Shown here: one piece after another, positions 21,568 to 33,500 of the stretch
Layout of the letters: every line of letters begins with the position of its first letter
Position numbering within the stretch: the first letter of the stretch is position 1
DNA from: Theropithecus gelada
Taxonomy: Eukaryota > Chordata > Mammalia > Primates > Cercopithecidae
Length of the DNA stretch: 64,000 bases
Reading direction: 5' to 3'
Assembly: GCF_003255815.1 (NCBI RefSeq)
Contig: NC_037682.1
Location: 16,018,965 to 16,082,964 of the forward strand
Position numbers and translations under genes: made by a program
The notes under the pieces: generated by a model
Databases searched by the model: none
Seen by the model: only the letters and a program-made list of their open reading frames with translations
Told to the model about the DNA's origin: nothing

Positions 21568-22130
21568 ACTTCTGAGACCAAGGGACCTGCATGACAGGCA
21601 ATCAAGGCCTGAGCAACCAAAAGGAGTGCCTCATATGGCTTTTCTACCTGTAACATGCACATAGAGCCATGGCCGTGGATTTATAAATACCAAGAGAAGT
21701 TCTATTTTTGTAAAGACTGCAAAAAGGAAAAAAAAAAAAAACCCTGCAAAAAGGTCCCCCAAAGCAACGCTCCATTAACTGCAGACAGTCCCTGTCCTAG
21801 AGGGGTTGAGCCTTCTTCCTCCTTGGGTTGGAGGAGACCAGGATGTGGAGCTTTCTAGGGGTCTGCTTCCTGGTGCCTCTTGGGGGGGATTGGCAAACAG
21901 GCTATCCCTAAGGTCCCATGTGCCATGAGTATGCACACACGCATGTGTCTGTGTGTGTGCGAATGTGAGAGAGACACAGCCCTCCTTTCAGAAGGAAAGG
22001 GGCCTGAGGTGCCGACTGTGTCCTGGGTTGGGGGTTGGGGGTCGGCCCCTTCCAGGGGCAGGAGGGCAGGTTCCCTCTCTGGTGCTGCTTCTTGCAAGTC
22101 TTAGAGGAAATAAAAAGGGAAGTGAGAGAC
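21568..22130 (+). other. SLC43A1: SLC43A1 3'UTR
   Basis: Runs from the stop codon to the expected cleavage point about 15-20 bases after the AATAAA at 22109-22114. It has an A-rich tract near 21720-21745 and a short TG-rich stretch near 21935-21965. The downstream limit is inferred from the signal and the GT-rich element behind it. Confidence 0.75.
22109..22114 (+). terminator. SLC43A1: polyadenylation signal AATAAA of SLC43A1
   Basis: A perfect AATAAA about 540 bases after the stop, followed within 25-60 bases by GT-rich DNA (TGGCTGGTGTGC, TTTGGTGGTGGGTGGGG), the usual downstream cleavage context. Further ATTAAA/AATAAA copies at about 22550-22582 could serve a longer form. Confidence 0.75.
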
Positions 22131-22730
22131 TGGCTGGTGTGCACTTGTCTTTGGTGGTGGGTGGGGGGTGTCATCCCACACCCCCATCCTTCTTCACCCA
22201 GGCTCAGCTGGGCATTAAGTAGGACACTTGGCATGCCAGCCTGTTTGCCTCTGGCTGTCTGGCTCACCTCCCTGTTCCCAACCATGCCCTGCCCTTAGTG
22301 CTTGGAGGGAGTCCAGATTCTGCCCTGCACTTCCCGGGATTGGGGTACATCCAGGAAGCTGGTTTTTCTCCATACAGAGGATTAGGACAGAATGCTTTAG
22401 AAAGAATGCTAAGGTATGACTCAAACTTTCCCACCATAGCATCCCTAGGGCCTGCCGAAAGTAACTTTTTTGGAGTCTCCTATTTTATCTTAAAACTTTA
22501 TGCAAATTTTGAGCTTCCTTGTTATACTATATTTACATTTACCTTTAACATTAAAGTGAGGCTTTAAAGTAAATAAATAAAGTGAGGCTTTAAAATTATC
22601 TACATCAAGAGAAGACACAATCAGTGAGGACAAGAGATACTGCAGAAAGACGTACCTTATTTATCCAGCCCTGCACCTGCTTGTGTACCTGGGACATAAG
22701 CCTTGGAGGTTAGAGCAAGTCCCCGAATGA
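22131..22730. other. intergenic, just past SLC43A1
   Basis: Unique DNA with secondary ATTAAA/AATAAA signals near 22550-22582. It may be part of a longer SLC43A1 3'UTR. Confidence 0.45.
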
Positions 22731-22915
22731 AGGGAAAACTAACATTGGTTTAGGGTCTGTCTGTTCTACACAGCTATCTCATTTTATCCAAACTATAGCC
22801 TAAGAAGTTGGTGGTGTCATTCTTGTCGCTCTAGGAAACAAGCCCAGAGAGTTTAAGGCACACACCCAAGGGCATACAGTGGTAGGTGGTGGAGCTCAAT
22901 TTGGAACCTCGGCAG
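22730..22915 (-). mobile_element. MIR
   Basis: TATCTCATTTTATCCAAACT, GGAAACAAGCCCAGAGAGTT, GGCATACAGTGGTAGG. Confidence 0.7.
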
Positions 22916-23269
22916 TCTGTGGAAAGGACAGCTCTGCAGAAAGGAGGTTCCAAGCTTCCAGTTCTCAGCTGCTCCTGGGGCCAAGAGTGACCTCAGAGGC
23001 CTTGGCCATCCCCCCACCTCCAAAGGTTGACTTTGTAAGACAGCATTCCAGATACAGTCATTTTCCCTCCCTTTATCTTTGTTTCTCTTGAGAAGTTAAT
23101 AAGAGAGCCCGACCCCCCTATTTTCAAATAGGCAAACCTGTCCACAGGGGTCTGGAGACTTGGCAAAGTCACATCGCAGATCCCTGCTGCTCTGAGCCCA
23201 GACTCCCGACTTCCAACACTGATTTTTTTTGTTTTTGCAAAGTACAAAATCAGAATTGGACAGCACCCA

Positions 23270-24210
23270 CCAACGGGTTCGGCTGGCTTTCAGTGGGCTT
23301 GCCGGGGTCTCTTCACTGTCTGTCTGGGATCCTCACTTTGCGAATAGTCTGGGGAGGCTGAGCGCGAGCCAGGAGCGGGCGGGGGAGGGAGAAGGGGGAA
23401 GCGCCACGTTCGCGCCAGGTCCTTGGTGTGCCCAGCAGGCGGCGCTGCGTGGCTGCGGCTGGCGACGAGGGTGCGGGGGGGGGGGGGGCGGCGAACCAGA
23501 AGGGAAAACCCCTGCCTCTTCCTGGGGCTCCAGAACCCCTACCTGGTGCTTGCTCTGCCGGTCCTTTAAACTCTCCCTACACCCTCCCCGACCCCTATCC
23601 TTGCAAGCGTTATCTGCAGCCTCACCGACCCTCGCAACGGTGGTGGTGGTGGTGGGGGGTCTCGACGCTTGCCGCTGGCCAGCCGGACCCCGGTGGGAAT
23701 GGAGGCAGGAATTCCAGCGTCCTAGGAGAAGGGCGTCTGCTCACTCCCCCACTCCCCGGGGCTTGGGGAGGGGGCTGGGCAGGGGCGGAAGCGAGCTGGA
23801 GCCGTGTTTGTCGCGGCGCTGCGGAGTGGAACAGATGGCTGGGGAGGGGAGAGGGTGCGTGGCGGGGAGGAGGAGGGGTGCGGGGGCCGGAGGATAGGGA
23901 ACGAGGAATTTCGATGCCCGGAGTCTCCCAGGAGAAGCCCCCCTCCCCATCTTTTCCCAGAAAGGGGGGCGGATATGCGCCTGCCTTTTTCCCGGAGAGC
24001 CCTGGCCTCTGGCCTGTGGCAGACCCTGCCGCGCAATCCTCCGCCCCAGGGCGCGCCCCTCACCCCCAACCCCCCACCGCAGGACGGGGTGGTGGTGTCA
24101 GGACCGCGGGGAGCGGCCCGGGTCGCGAGGGTTAATGGGGCCGCCCTCCCAGGGGCGAGGGGGCGGCGGGAAACGGGCTCGGGGTGGGGATGGAGTTCTG
24201 GGATCGCAAA
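23270..24210. promoter_or_regulatory. orphan CpG island between the two convergent genes
   Basis: About 0.9 kb of CpG- and G-rich, repeat-free DNA with a G run of about 13 near 23475, a (GGT)n run near 23640 and many GGGG blocks. No supported exon. Open frames here are GC-rich artefacts. It could start a non-coding transcript or be an insulator or enhancer. Confidence 0.6.
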
Positions 24211-25040
24211 TAGCAAAGGAAAAACGTGTTAATTGGAGCTTTATGCAGATGAGCTAGGACTTGGGAATGTGGGGTAGAAGGAGGGACAAGGTCGGACTTC
24301 GAGGAGCGTTGGTGGGATCTGGCCAGGGGAGTGATTGATGCCTATCCAGATATCTGCGTGTTGAGCCTCCGGGGAGGGCCGCTGGTGCCTGGGGATGAGA
24401 GGCTTCCTCTCTGACCCCCGCCCCAGAAACAAGGTGGGGGCTCTCCAGGGTCTCCACATCCTGGGTCTCAGACCGCCACTAAGAGAGGGCTGGGTGCACC
24501 CTGCAAGTGTCTGCTTTGGTTTCTGGCTGCTGACCTGTCTCACCTTGGCTGTGGCCCCCTCTCCCCGGTCTGGCTTGGTCTCCACTCACTTTGCCTCCTC
24601 CATCTGTTATTCCCCACACCTGGCAACACCCTTTCCACTCAGTATTGTCTGAAACCTTCCCCAAGTGTGACCCCTTCCCAGTTTGCATTTTCTCGTCTGC
24701 CCCTCACAGACCACTCCACCTTTGAGGCCTGTCTCAAACTTTGGAGTGCTTCATAACCCACCTCCACCTGCTAAAATGCAGATTCTAGGGCCCCGTTAGC
24801 TATCTGATTCAGCAGATCCGAGGGGCTCAGGAATCAGCTTCCTACTTAAATCAGATGCAAAAGGCCCCTATTTTGTAGAAACACTGGGCAAGGGATTGGT
24901 GGGCTGGAAAGATTGGGCAAGTCTCCTTCGACAGCCACCCCCTCCTCAGTGCTCATCTCTCCACAGAGGAGAATTGAAACTTTCACCAAGTGTAGTCCTC
25001 TCTGCTTCTGTGTGATGGTACCAGGTGTGGAGAAGATGGA
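24211..25040. other. intergenic; MER5-like copy at about 24735-24865
   Basis: The MER5-like part shows CTCAAACTTTGGAGTGCTTC, AAATGCAGATTCTAGGGCCC, CTGATTCAGCAGATCCGAGG. The rest is unique. Confidence 0.6.
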
Positions 25041-25044
25041 CAGA

Positions 25045-25120
25045 CGGAAGGAAGGAAGGAAGGAAGGAAGGAAGGAAGGAAGGAGGGAGGGAGGGAAGGA
25101 AGGAAAAAAGGAAGGAAGGA
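25045..25120 (+). repeat. (GGAA)n microsatellite with GGGA interruptions
   Basis: About nine uninterrupted GGAA units, then GGGA and further GGAA units. Confidence 0.95.
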
Positions 25121-25434
25121 GAGATGAAGGAATGAGTCTGCACCTGGCTCTTCTCTCTCTGAGCAGGGTCTTCCCTTCCTCTCTCCACTGCCCACTTCCC
25201 TCCCCTCTGCTAGGGCTTCGCCGTCTATCCTCCTCTCTCACTCCACCAGCCTTGCTCACTTTCTTATCTCCCTGCCACCTCCTCACCTGAAGTTTCTACA
25301 AAGGTGGGGAGTTTGGGCCTGAAGGGAGAGGGAAGAACCAACCAAAGCTCCTGTCTTCTAAGCAATAGCCAGAGACACCTTTGGGGTTGGAAGAAAAGCC
25401 GGAAGAGGGAGGCAGAACTTGAGGAAAGAGAATA

Positions 25435-25650
25435 ATCACAGCAAGCATGTAGGTCACCTTGCCATGGGCTAGTGCACTGAGTCCCCACAACAAATTGATT
25501 TAGGCTGGCACTATTGTCCCCAGCTTACAAAAGCAAAATAAAACAAAACAAACAAAAAAACCAAAACAAAACAAAAAACACAAAACTCTAATGTTCAGAG
25601 AGGTTAAGTAACTTGCCCAAGGTCACACAGCTTACTAGTGGGAGCATAAC
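25435..25650 (-). mobile_element. MIR with an A-rich insertion
   Basis: GAGAGGTTAAGTAACTTGCC and CAAGGTCACACAGCTTACTA are MIR. The (AAAAC)n stretch at 25528-25588 splits it. Confidence 0.75.
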
Positions 25651-27837
25651 TAGGTCATTCACCCTTCTACTGTCCCCAAACCGTTTCTCCAGAGGCCGCT
25701 GAATATCTGTCCCAGGCCTGCCCTCCTGCAGGGTCAATGGGGTTGGAAAAGGGCATCATGTACAGAGATGAAAGGAGATGCTCAGGTTTCAGAACATTTG
25801 ACAGGTCTGTCTGGAAGCATTAAAAATTCATATAGAAACCTGACCCCAGCTGGACCTTGGGCCTGCCACCTGGACTATCCCTGGCCTCCTGGCTTCGCAG
25901 AGTCTGTTGGGAAATGTCTCTTCCACAGTGTCCTGAGACTCCCAAGTCTGTATTTCATAGGAGGGGAGTTCCTCTCAGATTAGGGATCGAAAGTTGGGAG
26001 CCTGCAGCTAGGAAAACAGGGCTGAGAACCCTCCCCCTACTCTGGGTGTAAGAACCTTAGAGGCTTAAGGGCTTATAAACCTTATCATCTGGTGTCCTTC
26101 TATTCCTCTCCCCAGGCGGTTAGATGTTCATTCTCAGCTCTGGACGACTGAAGCCTGGCTGTGCTTCCCCAGGTGGCCAGTCGGGGGCAGCCGTCTGCTT
26201 GGAGGAAGCCAGAGCCTGAGCCTCTATCTGCTGCTTTGAAGAACCCCCATATATGGTCAGAGAGGTGCAGTCTTGGCCTTGGGAAAGGGCTCTAGAGTCT
26301 GAGATCTGAGGATGGGGGAGAGGTTTCCTACTTAAGGGGAGACTGAGAAATTTTAGGGGGCACTCAAAGTCGGTTGGTGGGTTTCAGATACATGATAACT
26401 GGTGGCCAGTATGATGTAAACATTCTAGCTGGAGTGAAGGTTTGGGATGAGATTGTGAGAGAAAAGGCTCGAAAAGCAGTTGGTACCAGACTCTGAGGGA
26501 TCTTTGATGCTTTGCTAAGGTGTTTTACCTTTACCCTATAGGCATTAGGAAGCCATTATAGGCTCCTGAGTGACATCATAACATATGCAAATTTTGATCA
26601 GATGAATCTGGTCACCATGGTATGGCTGGGTGGGAGGGAGGGAGAGATTCCATATAGGAAATCAGCGAGGAGGTTATCGCAGTTTTCTTTTATATTCCAG
26701 GCATGAGGTAATGAGTAGCTGGAGCAGGGAGGTGGTGGGGAGAATGGGAAGGAAGGAATAGACTAGGGCTGGGTGGGGGACTGAGTAACTGAATAGATAC
26801 AGGAAATTAGAGAAAGGGAGGAGTTAATTACAACTAGGCTGGGTGTCTGGCAGATGAAAATGCAGAATGGGGGTACACTCACAGAATGTGGGAGGTGAAT
26901 GAATTTTGCTTTTTTCAGGGGATAGAGGAATCTCAGACAAATCCCTTCCTTTCTCTGGCCTCAGTTTCCCCATCAGAGTTTCCCCATCAGAGCGTTGGTG
27001 GGGGTTGGGCTGGATGGCCTTTAACATTCCTCCTGTTTCAGGCTGTGTGGGTCAAGGTGGTAAATCTGGGTTGTTTGGAGAGCTTGGGGGTCTGTGCATG
27101 TGAGATCACTGGAGGTGGTCTCTGTGCTGGGTCCTGATTGAGTGGGTGTGCATGTCAGTGTGCGTGTCAGAATTTAGGGGGCACCTGCCGTGGGTGGTTG
27201 GTGTGCTTGCATGTGCTACATGGCTCTGCTGGGTGTGAGTGTGTGTGAGAGCTCAGGAGTGTGGGTGTGCACGTGATGGGCGTCCGTGGGTCTGTCTGGG
27301 CTGGTGGTGGGAGGGGTGGGGGTTGGTGGAGAGTGGCTTTGCTTCAGGCTTCTTCCTGAGGCTCACACACTCCTCCTGCTTTCACTGTTCTGAAATAGCA
27401 TCTGGACCGAAGGCCCATGAATATTTCACAATGATAATTCTGTGACCTGGACAGCCTGCCTCTAATTTACCAGCAGCCCCCCTCCCCCTGCCCAGGCCCC
27501 AGCAGCCCCTCCTCCACCAGAGCTCTTGCCTGGCTGTCCCCGCAATCCAACCCATTAACCTCCTCAGAGCCAGCCTGATACAATTCCCTGCAAGACCCCA
27601 GACTCCGAGCTCCCTGGGTTCCTGGCCAGCTGCTCTCACTCTCCCCCAACCCACCCCACACCCTTAACCACAGTCTACCTGCCTCAGGCTTAGATGCTGA
27701 TTTCTTCTCATTTCTTCCTCTTCTTCTCAAGATCATTTGACCTCCCCAGCCAGAGTCACAGAACCTCAGCCTGCCTCCTCAAGCCCTAGCATCTAGGCCC
27801 CCTCTGTCTTTCTATTCCCACCTCCCAAGCTAGAGTT
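25651..27837. other. intergenic, mostly unique
   Basis: No gene supported. 26480-26720 (TTTACCCTATAGGCATTAGG AAGCCATTATAGG) looks like an old LINE or DNA-element remnant I cannot name. TG-rich DNA lies near 27090-27310. The rest is unremarkable. Confidence 0.45.
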
Positions 27838-28149
27838 TTTTCTTTCTTTTTTTCTTTTTTTTTTTTTTAAAGACAGAGTCTTTGTCACTCAGGCTGGAGT
27901 GCAGTGGTGTGATCTTAGCTCACTGCAATCTCCACCTCCTGGGTTCAGGCAATTCTTGTGCCTCAGCCTCCTGAGTACCTGGGACTGTAGGCACCCACCA
28001 TCACGCCTGCCTAATTGTTTTGAATTTTTAGTAGAGACAGGTTTTCCACCATGTTGGCCAGGCTGGTCTCGAACTCCTGACCTCAAGTGATCTGTCCACT
28101 TCAGCCTCCCAGAGTGCTGGGATTACAGGTGTAAGACACCACACCCCAC
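27838..28149 (-). mobile_element. Alu
   Basis: Full-length reverse Alu, ending GACACCACACCCCACT. Confidence 0.9.
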
Positions 28150-28174
28150 TTCAAACTAGATTCTTTATAAAAAA

Positions 28175-28299
28175 TGTTTAAGAGACTCGGTCTCGATATG
28201 TTATCCAGGCTAGTTTCAAACTCTTGGCCTCAAGTGATCCTCCCACCTCAGCCTCCCAATTAGCTGGGATTACAGGTGCAAGCCACCACACCCAATCTA
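28175..28299 (-). mobile_element. Alu left monomer (FLAM-like)
   Basis: GAGACTCGGTCTCGATATGT to CCACCACACCCAATCT. Flanked by CAAACTAGATTCTT and CAAGCTAGATTCTT. Confidence 0.8.
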
Positions 28300-29204
28300 G
28301 CCCAAGCTAGATTCTTAACCCCAAATTCAAACTACCAAACTTCTCTCCAAGTGCTCAGTCTGATGAGACTTACCCCTAAATTCCAATGCAAGTACTTCTT
28401 AGCCTGAGCCCTTCTCAGTTCCCAGCCTCTCTTCCACACACCAGAAAGATGAAGGTTCTGATTGTACCTCAAGCCAGTCATGTATCCCAATTTGGGATTC
28501 CTGTCCCTCTGATCACCCTAGCTCCTCAGTCCCTCTTCTAGCCTGTTTGGAAACCTGCTTCTCTGACCTGGTTCATCCCTGGTGGTTTCTACCTCAAAGG
28601 AGCTGAGAGAGAGACCACATATCCTCAGGGCTGCTGTGTGCAGGTGTGTAGGCTGTGCACTGCAAAAGGGCAGTTAGCCAAGGAAGCAAGTGTGTGCTGA
28701 AACCCAGCCTTGGTCTCTGTTTGCTAAGATGTTTGCTCTGGCACGGGGCTGCGTTTCCCTGAGGGAGCAGTGCCTTTTTCACATTTACCCAAAGTCATGT
28801 TTGGGCTGTCTGTGATCAGGAGTGTGCACATGATTCCTTCTTGCAGAACTGCTCTTCTTTCCTGAAGGAACAGGGTCTGGAAGAAGGCTGTTAACCAGCC
28901 AGGAGGGCTTCTCCAGGCTTCGTTCCTCAGGCGCCAGACAACTCAGGGTTGGCTGCCGCTCTTCCCCTGGACAAATGAAGAGAAGAGGTGCCACCAGCAC
29001 CCACTCTTGGCTGCCAGACTGCATCTCACCTGGAATGCAGGGCTTCAGTTCCTCATCATGAGGGAGAGCGCACACCACCTCCAGCCACCAGGAAGCTCTC
29101 TGATGGGGTGGGAAGGCTCCCCTTCTCCCACCCTCTTGGCCCGGAAATCCTTACATTCTGAGACCTCATTCCACTTTTGGGGTCCCAAGTCAAGAAATCT
29201 TACA
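28300..29204. other. intergenic between the two gene ends
   Basis: Unique DNA, no gene or repeat recognised. Confidence 0.5.
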
Positions 29205-29831
29205 GTAGGTAAAATAATAGAATTTTTTAATAAATTTTTTTCCCAAACAACTTCTTTTGATCTTCACCACGCAGGGGCCACAGTGGAGAGGAAAGTTCTC
29301 TCCAGGTGCCCTAAAAAGTGTCCAGGGTAGACTTAGGAGAAAAGTATTCCTCCAGTGTCAGGAGGTTGAAGGGACTAGGGTAAGCAGGGGTCAGGATCAG
29401 CCTGGCCCTGACTGAGGCATCCCCCAAAGGGTCCTGGGTGGGGCTCCCTGGGGGAGCTTCCAAAGGCTCTGCTGGTGGAAGATGCTCTGCAGACAAAAGC
29501 CCCTTGGGGTCCGCTGTGCGCCCTTAGGAGCGCGGGTCAGCGGCTGCCTGGGGAGCCCCACCCTAGCCATGGGATGGGGAAGAATTAATGGCCAGAGTTG
29601 GGGAGGGCAGGGCTGAGCCACCACACGCGCCCTCTTGGGGCTGCCATAAGTCAGGACAGCCCAGGAGGCAGGCAAGGAGAGGAGGCCTGGTCCCCGGGGA
29701 AGGAGAGGAGCTGGGAGGGGAAAGGGAACCAGCAAGGCCAGGGGCGGGGGCGGGACTGGGGCCGGAGCCGCAGCCCCGGGTGGACGGGAAGCGGGGATCG
29801 GACACTGGCCTCTTCAATCTCAGCACCGCAG
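29205..29831 (-). other. RTN4RL2: RTN4RL2 3'UTR
   Basis: About 630 bases after the TGA, up to an ATTAAA-directed cleavage point. The end is inferred from the signal only. Confidence 0.6.
29226..29231 (-). terminator. RTN4RL2: candidate polyadenylation signal ATTAAA of RTN4RL2
   Basis: On the - strand, ATTAAA lies in an A/T-rich patch about 600 bases beyond the stop. No AATAAA is seen on this strand between it and the stop. Confidence 0.55.
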
Positions 29832-30581
29832 TCAGAGGTGGTGGGGCACCAGGAGCAAGAGGCAAAGCAGAGGGCTGGGGAGCCCGGCCGAGAGCGCAGG
29901 GCCTCGGGAGTCCGGGGACGCCTGGCAGGCAGCGCCGGGGCACGTCTGCTCCCCACGCTGGTCCTCACCCCCGTAGCCACCCCAGTAGTCATCCTCGGTG
30001 GGCGCGTCCCCGCCCTGGCGCCCCTGCGAGTCTTCGGCGGGCAGATCTCGGTAGAGGGTGGAGGGGTCGGCGGGGGGCGCCCCGGCGTCTGCCACCCCGT
30101 ACAGGTGGTTGGAGGAGCTGTTGCCGCGGGCGCGGCTGCCCGGCCGCGTGGGTGAGGCGGGAGGACACGCCTGGAAGTCGGCCTCGCGGAGCGCGCGCAG
30201 GTCTCGGCCCTGGCGCTCCGGGGGCGTGGCGCAGGTCACGTCGGAGCTGGACACGCGCGCGCGCTGGAACCAGGCCCAGAGCGGCCGCGCGCGGCAGTCG
30301 CAGGCCCAGGGGTTGGCGTTGAGCCGCAGGAACTCGAGCGAGGGCAGGTCGGCGAGCGCCTCGCCGGGCAGCGAGGCCAGGCTGTTGTTGAACAGGTAGA
30401 GGATGGTGAGGCGGCTGAGGCCGCGGAAGGCCGCGCGGTGCACGCCCTGCAGCCGGTTCCCGTGCAGCAGCAGCCGGTCCAGGCTGCCCAGGCCGCGGAA
30501 CACGTGTTCTGTGAGCAGCCGCAGGCGGTTCCCGTGGAGGAAGAGGTGGCTCAGGTTGGCCAGGTCCGCAAACAGGTCATC
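29832..30581 (-). CDS. RTN4RL2: RTN4RL2 coding exon 3: last LRRs, C-cap, stalk, GPI signal
   Basis: Acceptor CACCCCACCCAG. It starts DDLFADLANLSHLFLHGNRL and ends LLLLVPHHL-stop (TGA at 29834-29832). It contains the last LRRs, the LRR C-cap with four Cys, a GNSSS sequon, the acidic stretch EDDYWGGYGGEDQRGEQ, and the hydrophobic GPI-attachment tail. The region is very CpG-rich (30000-30580). Confidence 0.96.
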   Translation of the reverse strand, partial: DDLFADLANLSHLFLHGNRLRLLTEHVFRGLGSLDRLLLHGNRLQGVHRAAFRGLSRLTILYLFNNSLASLPGEALADLPSLEFLRLNANPWACDCRARPLWAWFQRARVSSSDVTCATPPERQGRDLRALREADFQACPPASPTRPGSRARGNSSSNHLYGVADAGAPPADPSTLYRDLPAEDSQGRQGGDAPTEDDYWGGYGGEDQRGEQTCPGAACQASPDSRGPALSAGLPSPLLCLLLLVPHHL

Positions 30582-33500
30582 CTGGGTGGGGTGGGGTGGG
30601 ACACGGAAGAATAGAGTGGGCCTAAGGCAGGGTGCGGACCCTGCTGGGGCCTGGGCCGAGGGAGGGAAGGGGGTGCACCGTGGCAGAAGAGAAAGGGTTG
30701 ACCTTTTGATTCATTGCATCCTGGATTTGAATTCTGCCTCCTCTAACCTATTTGCTGTGGAAAAAGTGGTATTGGTGAGGTCAGTGGTTTTTAAACTTTT
30801 CGGGTGTATTAGGATCCCCTGCGGATCTCTGAGTGGGCGGCAGGGTGGGGGGCAGAGTTTCTGATTCAGGAGGTTTGGGGTGCAGCCTGGGAATCCGCAT
30901 GTCTACAGGCTCCCCAGGGAAGCCAATGCGGCCATGGCAGGACCACAGTTTGAGTTTCAGAACTTATGGTTTGGTGAAGTATGGAGACTGGGGAGCCAGC
31001 CTTTCTGATTTAAAATCTTGGATCTATCATTAACTGATGCCACCTTGGGCAAGTCACTCAGGCTGTGACTCAGTTTCCTCATCTGTATAATGTGGAGGTT
31101 AAATTAAGCAGCATGTATGAAGGTACTTAGAACACCTTTCCTTGTGGCGTTCCATGAGTTAGCCATTTTTTTTTTAAATTTTTGTTTTTGTTTTTGTTTG
31201 TTAGCCATTTTTTTTTTTTTTTTTTTTTTTTGAGACGGAGTCTCGCTCTGTCGCCCAGGCTGGAGTGCAGTGGCCCGATCTCAGCTCACTGCAAGCTCCG
31301 CCTCCCGGGTTTACGCCATTCTCCTGCCTCAGCCTCCCAAGTAGCTGGGACTACAGGCGCCCGCCACCTCGCCCGGCTAGTTTTTTGTATTTTTAGTAGA
31401 GACGGGGTTTCACGGTGTTAGCCAGGATGGTCTCGATCTCCTGACCTCGTGATCCGCCCGTCTCGGCCTCCCAAAGTGCTGGGATTACAGGCTTGAGCCA
31501 CCGCGCCCGGCATGTTAGCCATTATTCTTAAGTTGGCCAAGCCAGTCATCTCTCTGTGCCTGTTTCCTCATCTGTAAAATGGGGATGAGTGTACCTACTT
31601 CCTGGGTTTGTTCTGAGGATTCCAGAAGATGGTTCACATAAAGATCATATGAGGGCAGTGCTGGACACGTGCCCAGCACACAGGGATTCAGTCCAGTGAT
31701 GAAGCCCACAGACTCAGCACTTAGAGCCCTGGTTCAAAATCCAGCTTGCCTTTTCCCTAGCTGTGTTATTTTAGGCAAGTTTTAACCTCATGGAGTCTCA
31801 GTTTCCTCAGTATGTGTAACATTCCTTATTATGTATAACTCCCTCAGCAGGCTAAAGGAGGGCTGGATGATAAAATGCTGTTAAGGGTACAGTATCTGGC
31901 AGGTGCATAGTCAACCATCAATAAATGGTGGCTACTATGACAATAGAGGCTCAGTTAGAATTGGGTCCTCTCCCTTTTCTTTAAAAGAGGAGCTCCCTGG
32001 GGGAACCAAAATCCTGCTACTAGGCTGGGCATTGCGGTGAGGGGCATCAGCTCCACCCCCAGAGGCGGCAGGAGAGGAGAGGAAGGAAGCCGGCATTGTA
32101 TTACTACTCCCCTTAGAGGCGCTGTCCCACCTGCCTGAGGCTAGGGAGTCACCTAATCAGGCCACGTTAGTGTGGAAAGGACCTTGGAACTATGGTTCAG
32201 AATTAACGGGGGTGGAGGGGGGTGTGGCCCACGGTGGCAGTGGGGACTCCTGGACTCTGCATTATAACCACCTCACCAGGGTTAGTGAGCTGATGATCAG
32301 CTGACTTGGGAGCTAATGCCTTGGCACCCATCAGCCCATCTCACTTTTTTAGAGGAGAGCACCGGGGCTCAAAGAGATAAGGGCTTGCCAGCGAGGGGAG
32401 CAGGACTTCAGCTCCCTGACCTCACTGCCTTGAGGTCCTCCCTTCTTGTGCAGGGCATCACTGTGGTCAGCAGGTTCCAGGAGGTCCGGGTCTCAGAACA
32501 GGAGCATCCACTCTGCTCAGGCCAGCTCACCCCGGGGGGCCTGTTCCCTGACTGTGGCTCTCCCTCCCTCACTGCCTGGGGAGACACTCCCCTCCCCGTG
32601 CCTGCCACCCAGGAGCCTGGTCGGAGGCCTCAGGTTGGGGGAGGGCGTTGACTCCCAGCCCACACCCACAGCCTCCACCTTCCTGTGCTCCTGCCTGTTC
32701 TCGCCCCCTCCCATCTGGCTTCCGCCCTCTTCGCTACAGGAACTGAGCCTGCCAAGAGCCCTCCTCTTGGCCACATTGAGATCCGTCCCCCTCAACCTTC
32801 TCGGCTGCCTCTGACACCAGCGTTCTCCGCCCCCTGCTGCCACCACCCCAAATCCTGGCTCAGGCCTCCAGCTGGCTCCTTGCACCTCCCTGGCCTCAGA
32901 CTGGCTCACCATGGCCTGGTGCTCTTTTTCTCTTCCAGGCCCATCCAGGGGGTAGGCTTGGAATCCCTGCCACTCAAACACCTAAATAGGGTTCCTCTTT
33001 TTATGGAGTGTCAGCAAGAGTAGGACACACCCAGAGATGTATGGTCAGAGGATCGATAAGGGGCCAGGGGTGGGGGGAGAGGGAGCAGGAGTAATTCACA
33101 TTTTGGGGACCTCAGGAGGTCAGGAAGAGTAGACCAAAGGTTCAGAGATCCTAGGGAATTCAGGTACCTTTGACCCACAGCCCCAGGTTTTGGCACACAG
33201 AATTTCTTCATTCCAACCTCCTCTCCTCTCCTTTTGTTTCTCTGCAAAAAGTCCTGCCCCTCCCTTCTCTGAGCCTCCACCTTGGGGTCCATTGCCCCCT
33301 CCCGCTATCCAAGCTGTTGCCAAATCCCGTTGCCACTTCCTTGACTGTAGCTCTCAAATCCGGTCCTTCCTCTCTCCCCTGTTAAAACCATTCTCTGTGC
33401 ATTAATAAGCTCTTGACTTTCACAGCCCTAGCTCTTCCTTCGCCCCTCCCTATCTCCCCTCCCTCTGGGCTGAGAGCCTCTGCTAAAGTCATCCTTTTCC

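Noticed and set aside
23229..24232. Several overlapping frames of 140-235 codons on both strands
   Set aside because: All lie in the orphan CpG island; both strands and several frames are open together, which is the GC-rich artefact pattern.
29588..30399. + strand frames of 113-244 codons
   Set aside because: Antisense shadows of RTN4RL2 exon 3, which reads cleanly on the - strand.
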